DNA from: Dyella ginsengisoli LA-4
GTDB taxonomy: Bacteria; Pseudomonadota; Gammaproteobacteria; Xanthomonadales; Rhodanobacteraceae
Direction of reading: 5' to 3'
Assembly (NCBI RefSeq): GCF_000334915.1
Contig: NZ_AMSF01000077.1
Span: forward strand, 1-38,159
DNA length: 38,159 nucleotides
Below, piece after piece: positions 16,136-24,667 of the stretch. Numbering within the stretch: position 1 is the first letter of the stretch; each line of letters begins with the position of its first letter. The notes under the pieces are model-generated. The model saw only the letters and a list, made by a program, of their open reading frames with translations. It was not told where the DNA came from and searched no databases. The translations under genes were made by a program, and so were the position numbers.

Positions 16136-17214
16136 ATCCCAAACTCCCCCCCATCCGCCTCCTGCTGCTCGCCTCGCCGCTGTTGCTGGCCGCCCTGCTC
16201 GCTGCGTGCGGCGGCAGTGCGGGCGGTGACGACGACGATGACGCCGCTCCCAGCGCGAAGGGCGTGGTCGCCGTGCAGACGGTGAAGCCTGTGCGCGCCG
16301 CCTTCCACGCCACGGTGGAAGCCTGGGGCCGCGCGGTGACGGATCCCGCCCGCTCGCGCACGCTCAGCCTCGGCCACGGCGGCCAGGTGGAGGCGCTGGA
16401 CGTGGCCCCGGGGCAGCGCGTGAAGCGCGGCCAGATGCTGCTGGCGATCGCCCCCGACCCGGCCGCGCGGGCCGCGGTGGCGCAGGCACAGAGCGCGCTG
16501 ACCCTGGCGAAGAACGAGCTGGCGCGCACCCGCCAGCTCGCCGCACAGCAACTCGCCACGCAGTCGCAACTGGCCGCCGCGCGCAAGAACCTCGCCGACG
16601 CCGAGGCGTCCCTGCAGGCGCAGCGTGCGCTCGGCGGCGGCGCGACGCGCGAGACGCTCTCCGCACCGACCGACGGCGTGGTGACCTCGATCGCGGTGGC
16701 GCGCGGCGAACGCTTCGCCGCCAATGCCCCGCTGCTCGGCTTCGCGCCGGACCACGCGCTGGTCGCCGAACTCGGCGTGCCGCCGCCGGCGGGGCCGCAA
16801 CTGAAGCCCGGCCAGACCGTCGAGCTGGACAGCGTGTATGGCGACGGCAAGCCGCTGACCGGCACGGTCACGGTGGTCGGCCAGGCCGTCGATCCGCAGT
16901 CGCGCCTGCTGCCGGTGCGCGCCACCCTGCCGGCCGACGCCGCGCTGGCCGACGGCACCGCGGTGCACGCGCGCATCCAGGTGTCGGACATCGCCGCGTG
17001 GTCGGTGCCGCGCGCCGCCGTGCTGCACGACGACCATGGCGACTACCTGTTCCAGGTCGAGGGCGACAAGGCGCACCGCGTCGATGTCACCCTGCGCAGC
17101 GGCGACGGTGACCCGGTCGGTGTCGACGGCCCGCTCGATGCCAAGGCGAAGGTGATCGTGCAGGGCGTGTACGAGCTTTCCGACGGCGACCGCGTGCGCG
17201 AGGCGACGAAGTGA
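16132..17214 (+). CDS. RND efflux periplasmic adaptor (membrane fusion) lipoprotein
   Basis: 360 residues from the ATG at 16132, overlapping the TolC stop. The signal ends in a lipobox (LLAAC), followed by an acidic stretch (GGDDDDDAAP) that serves as a linker. The adaptor follows in the usual order: a biotinyl-lipoyl half (GGQVEALDVAPGQRVKRGQML), a short helical hairpin (~115-165, AQSALTLAKNELARTRQL), the second lipoyl half (SAPTDGVVTSIAVARGERFAA), then a beta-barrel and membrane-proximal domain (GTVTVVGQAVDPQSRLLPVRA). The short hairpin fits a lipoprotein channel of the CzcC/CusC type. Its stop overlaps the permease start (GTGA). Confidence 0.93.
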   Translation: MNPKLPPIRLLLLASPLLLAALLAACGGSAGGDDDDDAAPSAKGVVAVQTVKPVRAAFHATVEAWGRAVTDPARSRTLSLGHGGQVEALDVAPGQRVKRGQMLLAIAPDPAARAAVAQAQSALTLAKNELARTRQLAAQQLATQSQLAAARKNLADAEASLQAQRALGGGATRETLSAPTDGVVTSIAVARGERFAANAPLLGFAPDHALVAELGVPPPAGPQLKPGQTVELDSVYGDGKPLTGTVTVVGQAVDPQSRLLPVRATLPADAALADGTAVHARIQVSDIAAWSVPRAAVLHDDHGDYLFQVEGDKAHRVDVTLRSGDGDPVGVDGPLDAKAKVIVQGVYELSDGDRVREATK

Positions 17215-20200
17215 ACCTGTCGCTGTGGATGCAGCGGCATCGGCGCTCGCTGCTGTTCCTGGCCCTGATGATGGCGCTGGGCGGCATCGCCAGCGCGTTC
17301 CTGATGCCGGTGGCGCTGTTCCCGAACGTGGCCTTCCCGCGCATCCAGGTGACGCTGGATGCCGGCGACCGGCCGGCCGACCAGATGGCGATCGAGGTCA
17401 CCACGCCGGTGGAGGAAGCGGTGCGCCGCGTGCGTGGCGTGCGCGACGTGCGTTCGACCACCAGCCGCGGCAGCGCCGACATCGCGGTGCGCTTCGACTG
17501 GGGCGCGGACATGGCACGCGCGCTGCAGGAAGTGAATGCGGCCGCCGGGCAGATCCTGCCGCAGCTGCCGCCGGGCACCCAGCTCAGCACCCGGCGGATG
17601 GACCCCACCACCTTTCCGGTGCTGGCCTACAGCCTGCGCTCGCACACGCTCTCGCCCAGCCAGCTGCACGACCTGGCCGAGTACCAGCTGCGTCCGCTGC
17701 TCAGCGGCATCAACGGCGTGGCCCACGTCGGCGTGCAGGGCGGCGAGGTGGCCGAGTTCCATGCCGACGTCGATCCGGACAAGCTGCGCGCGCTCGATCT
17801 CAGCCTGGACGAAGTGACCCGGGCGGTGGCACAGGCCGCCACCATCGATGCGATGGGCCGCGTGTCCGACCACTACAAGCTGTTCCTGCTGCTGGCGAAC
17901 AACCAGCCGCGCACGGTGCAGGCACTGGAGAACGTGGTGCTGCGCGCCGGCCCGTCCGGTGCGGTGCGCCTTCGCGACGTCGCCACGGTGCGCCTCGACC
18001 ACGTGCCGCAGTGGATCAAGGTCAACGCCGACGGCCAGAACGCCGTGCTGCTGCAGGTCTACCAGCAGCCGGACGGCAACAGCGTGCAGATCGCCAGGGA
18101 GGTGCGGCAGCGCCTGGCCGACTTTGCGCCGCAGATGCCGGCCGGCGTCAACGTGGCCAACTGGTACGACCAGACCCAGCTGGTGACCCACGCTGCCGGC
18201 AGCGTGCGCGACGCGATCCTGATCGGTGTGGTGCTGGCCGGGCTGGTGCTGTTCGTGTTCCTGCGCAACACGCGGGTGATCCTGGTCGCGCTGATCGTGG
18301 TGCCGGCGGTGCTGGCGGTCACCGTGCTGCTGCTGCGCGTGCTCGGCATGAGCTTCAACATGATGACGCTGGGCGGCATGGCCGCGGCGGTCGGCCTGAT
18401 CATCGACGACGTGATCGTGATGCTCGAGCACATCATGCGCCGGCTCGGCGGCGGCACCGACGAAGCGCAGGTGCACGAGCGCATCGCCGGCGCCGCGTGG
18501 GAGTTCACCCGCCCGCTGACCGGCTCCAGTGCGGCGACGGTGGTGATCTTCCTGCCGCTGGCGTTCCTCTCCGGCGTCACCGGTGCGTTCTTCAAGGCGC
18601 TGTCGCTGACCATGGCCAGCGCGCTGATCATCTCCTACCTGCTGACCTGGATCGCCGTGCCGCTGCTGGCCGAGCGCTTCCTCGACCGCAAACACCGCGC
18701 CGAGCCGCCACCGAGCCGCTTCGGCCGGCGCATCATGGCCGGTTACGAGCGCACGCTGGCCGCATGGCTGAAGCGTCCGGTGCTGGTGCTGGCCCTGGTG
18801 GTGCCGCTGCTGGCGCTGGGCGGGCTGGCGTATGCGCGGGTCGGCACCGGCTTCATGCCGCAGATGGACGAGGGCGGCTTCATCCTCGACTACATCTCGC
18901 CCCCCGGCACCTCGCTGGAAGAGACCGACCGCCTGCTGCGCCAAGTGGAGACCATCATCCGCGCCAACCCCTACGTCGACACCTATTCGCGCCGCACCGG
19001 CCTGCAACTCGGCGGCGGCCTCACCGAGGCCAACGAAGGCGACTTCTTCGTGCGACTGAAGAACGGCTCGCGTCCCAGCACCGAACAGGTGATGGCGCAG
19101 GTGCGCCAGCAGGTGGAAGCGAAGGTGCCCGGCCTGGACATCGAGCTGTCGCAGTTGATGGAAGACCTGATCGGCGACCTCGTGGCGGTGCCTCAGCCGA
19201 TCGAAGTGCAGCTGTACGGCGAGGATCCGAAGCAGTTGAACGACACCGCCGGCAAGGTCGCCGCGCTGATCGGCAAGATCCCCGGCGTGGTCGGCGTACG
19301 CAACGGTATCAATCCCGCCGGCGACGCACTGGAGATCCACGTCGATCCGGCGCGCGCCGCACTGGCCGGGCTGGATCCGGCCGGCGTGGTGGCCCAGGTC
19401 AACGCCGCCGTGGATGGCACCGTGGCCGCGCAGCTGCCGGCCGAAGGCAAGGTGGTCGGCGTGCGCGTGCGGCTGGACCACAGCGCGCGGCGTGACGTCG
19501 GCTCCATCGCCTCGCTGCCGATCCGCACCGCGAATGGCCATCACCTGCCGCTGTCCGAGCTGGCCACGATCACCCCGGTGCAGGGCCAGCCGCAGATCAC
19601 CCGCGACAACCTCAAGCGGATGGTCGCGGTCACCGGCCGCATCAGCGGGCGCAGCCTGGGTTCGGCGATCGCCGACGTGAAGGCCGCGCTGGGCAAGCCG
19701 GGCGTGCTGCCGAAGGGCATGTTCTACCAGCTCGGCGGCCTGTACCGGCAGCAGCAGCAGGCGTTCCGCGGCCTGACCATCGTGATGGTCGCGGCGATCG
19801 CGCTGGTGTTCACCCTGCTCTTGTTCCTGTACGAGAGTTTCCGCGTCGCGCTGGCGATCCTGGCGATGCCGCTGCTGGCGCTGCCGGCGGTGTTCATCGG
19901 CCTGTGGGTGACCGGTATCGAGCTCAACATCTCCTCGATGATGGGCATGACGATGATCGTCGGCATCGTCACCGAGGTGGCGATCTTCTACTTCTCCGAA
20001 CTGCAGCAGGCCGAGGCCGACGAGACGGCCGAAAAGCTGCCGCTGCACGACGCCCTGCACCGCGCCGGCAAGCACCGCACGCGGCCGATCCTGATGTCCA
20101 CGCTGGCGGCGATCCTCACCCTGCTGCCGCTGGCGCTGGCGATCGGGCAGGGCTCGCAGATGCAGCAGCCGCTGGCCATCGCGATCATCGCCGGCATGCT

Positions 20201-20276
20201 GCTGCAGCTGCCCCTTGTATTGCTGGTGATGCCGGTGCTCTACGCGCTGCTGCAGCGCCGGCGCGCATCGACCTGA
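17211..20276 (+). CDS. RND efflux permease
   Basis: 1021 residues from a GTG at 17211 that overlaps the adaptor stop. Twelve TM segments in the RND pattern: TM1 at ~13-32, a large porter domain, TM2-6 at ~335-480, TM7 near ~525, a second porter domain, then TM8-12 to the end. The proton-relay pair is D399-D400 in GLIIDDVIVMLEHI. This is the multidrug (HAE) style, not the single-Asp heavy-metal style, so drugs or organic molecules are more likely substrates than metal ions. At 1021 residues it is in the normal range. Together with the TolC and adaptor genes it makes a full pump, presumably under the divergent two-component system. The actual substrate cannot be told from sequence. Confidence 0.95.
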   Translation: MNLSLWMQRHRRSLLFLALMMALGGIASAFLMPVALFPNVAFPRIQVTLDAGDRPADQMAIEVTTPVEEAVRRVRGVRDVRSTTSRGSADIAVRFDWGADMARALQEVNAAAGQILPQLPPGTQLSTRRMDPTTFPVLAYSLRSHTLSPSQLHDLAEYQLRPLLSGINGVAHVGVQGGEVAEFHADVDPDKLRALDLSLDEVTRAVAQAATIDAMGRVSDHYKLFLLLANNQPRTVQALENVVLRAGPSGAVRLRDVATVRLDHVPQWIKVNADGQNAVLLQVYQQPDGNSVQIAREVRQRLADFAPQMPAGVNVANWYDQTQLVTHAAGSVRDAILIGVVLAGLVLFVFLRNTRVILVALIVVPAVLAVTVLLLRVLGMSFNMMTLGGMAAAVGLIIDDVIVMLEHIMRRLGGGTDEAQVHERIAGAAWEFTRPLTGSSAATVVIFLPLAFLSGVTGAFFKALSLTMASALIISYLLTWIAVPLLAERFLDRKHRAEPPPSRFGRRIMAGYERTLAAWLKRPVLVLALVVPLLALGGLAYARVGTGFMPQMDEGGFILDYISPPGTSLEETDRLLRQVETIIRANPYVDTYSRRTGLQLGGGLTEANEGDFFVRLKNGSRPSTEQVMAQVRQQVEAKVPGLDIELSQLMEDLIGDLVAVPQPIEVQLYGEDPKQLNDTAGKVAALIGKIPGVVGVRNGINPAGDALEIHVDPARAALAGLDPAGVVAQVNAAVDGTVAAQLPAEGKVVGVRVRLDHSARRDVGSIASLPIRTANGHHLPLSELATITPVQGQPQITRDNLKRMVAVTGRISGRSLGSAIADVKAALGKPGVLPKGMFYQLGGLYRQQQQAFRGLTIVMVAAIALVFTLLLFLYESFRVALAILAMPLLALPAVFIGLWVTGIELNISSMMGMTMIVGIVTEVAIFYFSELQQAEADETAEKLPLHDALHRAGKHRTRPILMSTLAAILTLLPLALAIGQGSQMQQPLAIAIIAGMLLQLPLVLLVMPVLYALLQRRRAST

Positions 20277-20307
20277 CCCCACCTCCAACCCGACGAGGAA
20301 ACCCGCC

Positions 20308-21336
20308 ATGCTCGCCCTTCCGCGCACCGCCCTTGCCCTGTTGCTTGCCGGCGTTCTCGCGCCAGCCTTCGCCGCCAGCACCGCCGGCAACCAGCCTCTG
20401 CATGTCGTCGGTCGCCTCGCTCTGGGCGGCCCCGGTGGCTGGGACTACCTCGCCGTGGACGCGCCGCATCACCACCTCTTCGTCAGCCGCGGCGACCGCG
20501 TGATGGTGGTCGACACGACCACCGGCAAGCTGGCCGGCACCATCCCCGGCACCAGCGGCGTGCACGGCATCGCCTTCGACCCCGCGCGCCGGGAGGGCTT
20601 CACCAGCGACGGCCGTGCCGCCGCGGTCACCGTGTTCGACCTCGACACGCTGAAAGTGCTGGCAACGATCCGCGGTACCGGCGAGAACCCCGACGCGATC
20701 GCCTTCGATCCGGCTTCCGGCCACGTGTTCACGCTCAACGGCCACGGCCACTCGGCCAGCGTGATCGATCCGGCCAAGCGCGCCGTGGTGGCGACCATCA
20801 CCCTGCCCGGCAAACCCGAGTTCGCGGCGGCCGACGGCAAGGGCCACCTGTACGTCAACATCGAGGACAAGTCGGAGCTCGCCGAGCTCGACACCGGCAG
20901 CGACAAGCTGCTGCGCACCTGGTCGCTGGCGCCGTGCGAATCGCCCAGCGGCCTGGCCTTCGATGCCGCGCATCGCCGTGCCTTCTCGGTCTGCGACAAC
21001 CGCGTGATGGCGGTGTCCGACGTCGACAAGGGCGCCGTGGTGACCACCGTGCCGATCGGCGAGGGCCCGGATGCCGCAGCGTTCGATCCGTCCACCGGCA
21101 CGGTCTACAGCTCCAATGGCGAGAGCGGCACGCTGACCGTGGTGCATCAGGTCGATGCCGACCACTACACCGTGGCCGCCACCGTGCCGACGCAGAAGAG
21201 TGCGCGCACCATGGCGCTGGATCCGGCCGCGCAGCGCATCTATCTGTCCGCCGCCACGCTGGGCAGCAAGCGCAACGCCCGCGGCTGGCCGATGGCCGAG
21301 CCGGGCAGCTTCGTGGTGCTGGAAGTGGCGCACTGA
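20308..21336 (+). CDS. YncE-family secreted beta-propeller protein
   Basis: 342 residues with a Sec signal (LALLLAGVLAPAFAAS, cleavage near residue 23) and a ribosome site GAGGAAA before the ATG. The body is a seven-bladed propeller of the YVTN/YncE type, with repeats such as VMVVDTTTGKLAGTIPGTSGVHGIAFDP, VTVFDLDTLKVLATIRGTGENPDAIAFDP and ASVIDPAKRAVVATITLPGKPEFAAAD. No catalytic motif is seen; such proteins usually bind ligands or nucleic acid. It lies 31 bases after the permease and is probably co-transcribed with the pump, so a periplasmic role in efflux, sensing or substrate binding is plausible but unproven. Confidence 0.92.
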   Translation: MLALPRTALALLLAGVLAPAFAASTAGNQPLHVVGRLALGGPGGWDYLAVDAPHHHLFVSRGDRVMVVDTTTGKLAGTIPGTSGVHGIAFDPARREGFTSDGRAAAVTVFDLDTLKVLATIRGTGENPDAIAFDPASGHVFTLNGHGHSASVIDPAKRAVVATITLPGKPEFAAADGKGHLYVNIEDKSELAELDTGSDKLLRTWSLAPCESPSGLAFDAAHRRAFSVCDNRVMAVSDVDKGAVVTTVPIGEGPDAAAFDPSTGTVYSSNGESGTLTVVHQVDADHYTVAATVPTQKSARTMALDPAAQRIYLSAATLGSKRNARGWPMAEPGSFVVLEVAH

Positions 21337-21497
21337 GGCCACGCGTGGGCGGGCGCGCATCCGATATGCTGGACGGGTCGTAGGTTTGCGGCCGCGATGA
21401 TCGGCCCCGCCCTGGCGTCGGGCCGCATCGCATGCGCGGGGCGCCGCACGCGGCCCGCCCTACCCCATCTCCCCCGATCAACCAGCGAGGCATCGCC

Positions 21498-22205
21498 ATG
21501 ACGACTCATTCCGGTTCCACCGTCACCTTCAAGCGCCCCGACGGCAAAGACGTGCAGGGCTACCTGGCCACGCCGGCCCACGCCGAAGGCGCGCCCGCCA
21601 TCGTGGTGATCCAGGAGTGGTGGGGCCTCAACGACCAGATCCGCGGCGTCGCCGACCGCCTCGCGCGCTGCGGCTATCTCGCGCTGGTGCCCGACCTGTA
21701 CCGCGGCAAGAGCACGGTGGAGCAGGAAGAGGCCCACCACCTGATGGAAGGCCTGAACTTCGCCGACGCCGCCACGCAGGACATCGCCGGCGCCGTCACG
21801 TTCCTGCGCCAGCGTGCGGGCAAGGTCGGCATCACCGGCTTCTGCATGGGCGGCGCGCTGACCCTGCTGGCGATGGGCCAGGGCGTGGCGGTCGACGCCG
21901 GTGCCGCCTGGTACGGCATGCCGCCGCTGGAGTACATCGACGCCGGCAAGATCACCGCACCGGTGCTCGGCCACTGGGCCACGCAGGACGAGTTCTTCGC
22001 CATCGACAACGTCGACAAGCTGGAGGCGAAGCTGAAGGAGGCCGGCGTGAGCACCGAGTTCCACCGCTACCTGGCGCATCACGCCTTCGCCAACGAGGAG
22101 GCCGTCGGCCCCGGCCGCATCGCCGCCACGCAGTACGACGCGGTGTGGGCCGCGCAGGCCTGGGACCGCACGCTGACCTTCTTCGGCCGCACGCTCTGGG
22201 GCTGA
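21498..22205 (+). CDS. Dienelactone hydrolase family protein
   Basis: 235 residues from the ATG at 21498 (GCGAGG upstream). An alpha/beta hydrolase of the dienelactone hydrolase family: the nucleophile Cys116 in GFCMGG, Asp164 in HWATQDEFF and His195 in LAHHAFANE form the triad, and Glu40 in VIQEWWGLN is the residue that contacts the nucleophile in the family. The typical substrate is a cis/trans-dienelactone in chlorocatechol degradation, but no ring-cleavage genes are nearby. A general esterase/lactonase role is more likely. It starts 161 bases after the YncE gene and is followed by a strong terminator, so it ends this transcription block. Confidence 0.93.
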   Translation: MTTHSGSTVTFKRPDGKDVQGYLATPAHAEGAPAIVVIQEWWGLNDQIRGVADRLARCGYLALVPDLYRGKSTVEQEEAHHLMEGLNFADAATQDIAGAVTFLRQRAGKVGITGFCMGGALTLLAMGQGVAVDAGAAWYGMPPLEYIDAGKITAPVLGHWATQDEFFAIDNVDKLEAKLKEAGVSTEFHRYLAHHAFANEEAVGPGRIAATQYDAVWAAQAWDRTLTFFGRTLWG

Positions 22206-22226
22206 TCGTTCGCGAAAATGTGACCA

Positions 22227-22266
22227 CGACGGCCCGGGAAGGGCGCTTCCCGGGCCGTCGCTTTTT
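22227..22266 (+). terminator. Rho-independent terminator
   Basis: CGACGGCCCGGGAAG (22227-22241) pairs perfectly with CTTCCCGGGCCGTCG (22246-22260), a 15-bp stem with a four-base loop. Five T follow at 22262-22266. It ends the dienelactone hydrolase transcript. Confidence 0.95.
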
Positions 22267-22517
22267 GCGGCATCGACACGGCACACACATTTCGCAGGAA
22301 GCTGCGCCGGATCGGGGGAACACCAGCGCTGGAGCGTTGTCCCACCTGCCGCTTGCCCGCCTGCGGACCGCACGCGTGGCCCTGGGGGCATCTGCAACCA
22401 ACCTCATCCCGCTGCACGCGCAGCGCACCGGCCTGCGGCCCGTCGTCACGGCGAGCGCAGCGGTGACCGCGTTGCCGGGATGACGATCGGCCGGCAACCA
22501 AGCAGACGAGGAAGTGG
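22267..22517. other. Intergenic region, no gene seen
   Basis: About 250 bases after the terminator and before the M23 gene. No convincing start, RNA gene or repeat is visible. It must hold the promoter of the following block. Confidence 0.5.
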
Positions 22518-23720
22518 ATGAAGCGATGGCTCCTGGCGTGTTCCCTGTGGTTGATGTGCGTTGCCGCCGTGCCGGCCCATCCCGTCGAAACCTCCTGCAT
22601 TTCCCACCATCACGACATCCGCCCGGGTGACACCGCGGTGGCGCTGGCGCGCCGCGATGGCGTGGACGCGCATGCCTTCGCCAACTGGCTGGCCCGCGCC
22701 GGCGACACCGACCGCCACGCGCTGCGCAGCATGCGCCCCGGCGATCATCTGGAGCTGTGCATCGCCCGGGTCGACGGTCACCCCGCCACGATCGACCGCC
22801 TGCGCGTGCGGTCCGATCGCGCCGGGCGACATCGAGCCGCGCAGGAGCCGACCGTGGCCAGCCTGGTCGGCATCCGTGCGTCGGTGGTCACCGTGCCGCT
22901 CGCCGGCGCCGGAGCGTCGGCCACGCACCCGCTGCGCTCGCAGGTGACTGTCACCGAGCCGCTGCCGGCGGCCACGCGGCTCGCCAGCGCCCTGGCCGAC
23001 GTGGTCGGCCGGCGTCCGGTGGTGGAGGCCCTGGCCGCTTACGCGCACCACGTCTGGCACCTGCCGGCGACCCTGCCGAAGGACAGCCACTACCGCCTCG
23101 CGATGCTGGAGGATCCTCGCCACGGCGCGGGCCACCGGCTGGCGATGGTGGCGCTGGAAGCCCACGGCCACATGTGGCGGGCGTATCACTACATCGATGC
23201 CAAGGGGCACGACTACGTCGTCAGCGCCCACGGCCGGGGCTTCGAAGTGCTGCGGCCGCGCCACCCGGTGAACCACGCGCGGATCTCCTCCGGCTGGGGC
23301 TGGCGCATCCAGCCGGTGCTGGGCGGACGCGAGTTCCATCGCGGCATCGACTACGCCGCCCCCATCGGCACCCCGGTGCATGCGGCGATGGACGGCACCG
23401 TCAGCCTGTGCGACTGGCACGGCGGCTACGGCCGGGTGGTGGAGATCCGACATGCCCACGGGCTGCGTACACGCTACGGCCACCTGAGTCGCTTCGCCGC
23501 GAAGCTGCACCCGGGCAGCCGGGTGCACAAGGGGCAGGTGATCGGCTACGTCGGCAGCACCGGGCTCTCCACCGGACCCCACCTTTACTACGAGATCTGG
23601 GAACATGGTGTACGCGTCGACCCCCTGCGCCACGCTCCACTGACCGTCGCCGCGCGGCTCGACACCCACCAGCGCAAACGCCTCCGCCACCTCATCGCCA
23701 GCGTGCAGCAGACTTCGTGA
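22518..23720 (+). CDS. M23-family (LytM-like) peptidoglycan protein with altered HxH motif
   Basis: 400 residues, signal peptide ~1-20, ribosome site GAGGAAG. The N-terminal part (~28-100) is a LysM/OapA-like region (HDIRPGDTAVALARRDG; LRSMRPGDHLELC), and the M23 domain covers ~255-370. This is the arrangement of MepM/YebA-like DD-endopeptidases. In M23 the zinc ligands are the His and Asp of HxxxD and the second His of HxH. Here H274 and D278 (FHRGIDYA), H322 (RYGHLS) and H355 are present, but the second His of HxH is Tyr357 (GPHLYYEI). The DNA is clear (CAC CTT TAC at 23580-23588). Zinc binding may be impaired, so it could be an EnvC/NlpD-like activator rather than an active enzyme. Its stop overlaps the next gene (GTGA). 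Confidence 0.9.
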   Translation: MKRWLLACSLWLMCVAAVPAHPVETSCISHHHDIRPGDTAVALARRDGVDAHAFANWLARAGDTDRHALRSMRPGDHLELCIARVDGHPATIDRLRVRSDRAGRHRAAQEPTVASLVGIRASVVTVPLAGAGASATHPLRSQVTVTEPLPAATRLASALADVVGRRPVVEALAAYAHHVWHLPATLPKDSHYRLAMLEDPRHGAGHRLAMVALEAHGHMWRAYHYIDAKGHDYVVSAHGRGFEVLRPRHPVNHARISSGWGWRIQPVLGGREFHRGIDYAAPIGTPVHAAMDGTVSLCDWHGGYGRVVEIRHAHGLRTRYGHLSRFAAKLHPGSRVHKGQVIGYVGSTGLSTGPHLYYEIWEHGVRVDPLRHAPLTVAARLDTHQRKRLRHLIASVQQTS

Positions 23721-24547
23721 CCTCCCTCGCCTCCCGCACCGTGTTCGCCGCCCTCGCCCTGGCCTTCGGCCTGAGCGCGACAGCGCAGGCGCAATCCCAG
23801 GCTGGAGCGGCAATGGTGCCGCAGGCCGATTGGAAGGCCACGCATCACGAGGATCCGGACGCTCTCTGGAAAATCGTCCACGACCACTGTGCCCCCGCGG
23901 CAGCGAGCGGCGTCTACCCGCCCTCGCCCTGCGCCGCCGTGCACCAGGGGCCGGGCGGCTACGCCGTGCTGAAGGACCGCCACGGCGCCTACCAGTACCT
24001 GGTGCTGCCGCTGGCCCGCACGCAGGGCATCGAGAGCCCGGAACTGATCCGGCCCGACGCGCCCAACTACCTCGCCGCAGCCTGGCGCGCACGGCTGTAC
24101 GTGGAGGCCGCGCTTGGCTCGACGCAGCCGCGCGAGTCGCTCGGCCTGGTGGTGAACTCGCCGGAGGGGCGTTCGCAGAACCAGCTGCACATCCACGTCG
24201 ACTGCATGCGCCGCGACGTGCGCGATGCGCTCGCCCGCCAGCTGCGGCACATCTCCTACCGCTGGCGCTGGCTGCCCGTCGGCCTGCCGCCCCACGGCCA
24301 TCGCTACATGGCGCGCTGGGTGGATGGTGTCGATCTGCACATCAATCCTTTCGCCGACCTCGCCCGCGCCCTGCCCGCGGGTGACCACATGGCCATGCAC
24401 GGGCTCGCCGTGGTCGGCGCCTCGCGCGGCCCGGCCCGACCCGGCTTCATCCTGCTCAGCGACCGGATCGGTCCCGACGACCGCGCCAACACCGAAGAAC
24501 TGCAGGACGTCGACTGCACGCTGGCCCGACGCCCGCCGGCGCTCTGA
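23717..24547 (+). CDS. cdh: CDP-diacylglycerol pyrophosphatase
   Basis: 276 residues from a GTG at 23717 that overlaps the M23 stop. The N-terminus is hydrophobic (LASRTVFAALALAFGLSATAQA), a signal peptide or single membrane anchor. The rest belongs to the HIT-like family of bacterial Cdh: ALWKIVHDHCAPAA near the start, the catalytic His cluster in NQLHIHVDC (~155-163), and RWVDGVDLHINPF later. The enzyme hydrolyses CDP-diacylglycerol to CMP and phosphatidate, a membrane-lipid salvage step. Length is close to the E. coli enzyme (~250). The tight coupling to an M23 protein suggests an envelope transcript, although the two reactions are not known to be linked. Confidence 0.85.
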   Translation: MTSLASRTVFAALALAFGLSATAQAQSQAGAAMVPQADWKATHHEDPDALWKIVHDHCAPAAASGVYPPSPCAAVHQGPGGYAVLKDRHGAYQYLVLPLARTQGIESPELIRPDAPNYLAAAWRARLYVEAALGSTQPRESLGLVVNSPEGRSQNQLHIHVDCMRRDVRDALARQLRHISYRWRWLPVGLPPHGHRYMARWVDGVDLHINPFADLARALPAGDHMAMHGLAVVGASRGPARPGFILLSDRIGPDDRANTEELQDVDCTLARRPPAL

Positions 24548-24667
24548 CCCGCACGGGAAGACACCCGCCCCACCCCATGGGCGACAGTACGACGTTCTTG
24601 CGTCCGCCAGCGCGCTAGCATGGCCGTTCGGCCGGGCACCGACCGGCGAACACGACGGGACGATCCG

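Noticed and set aside
17043-20390. A very long open frame on the minus strand opposite the RND permease
   Set aside because: High-GC codon bias leaves the antisense frame open. The sequence is low-complexity (His, Arg, Gln rich), with no domain, and the plus strand clearly encodes the permease.
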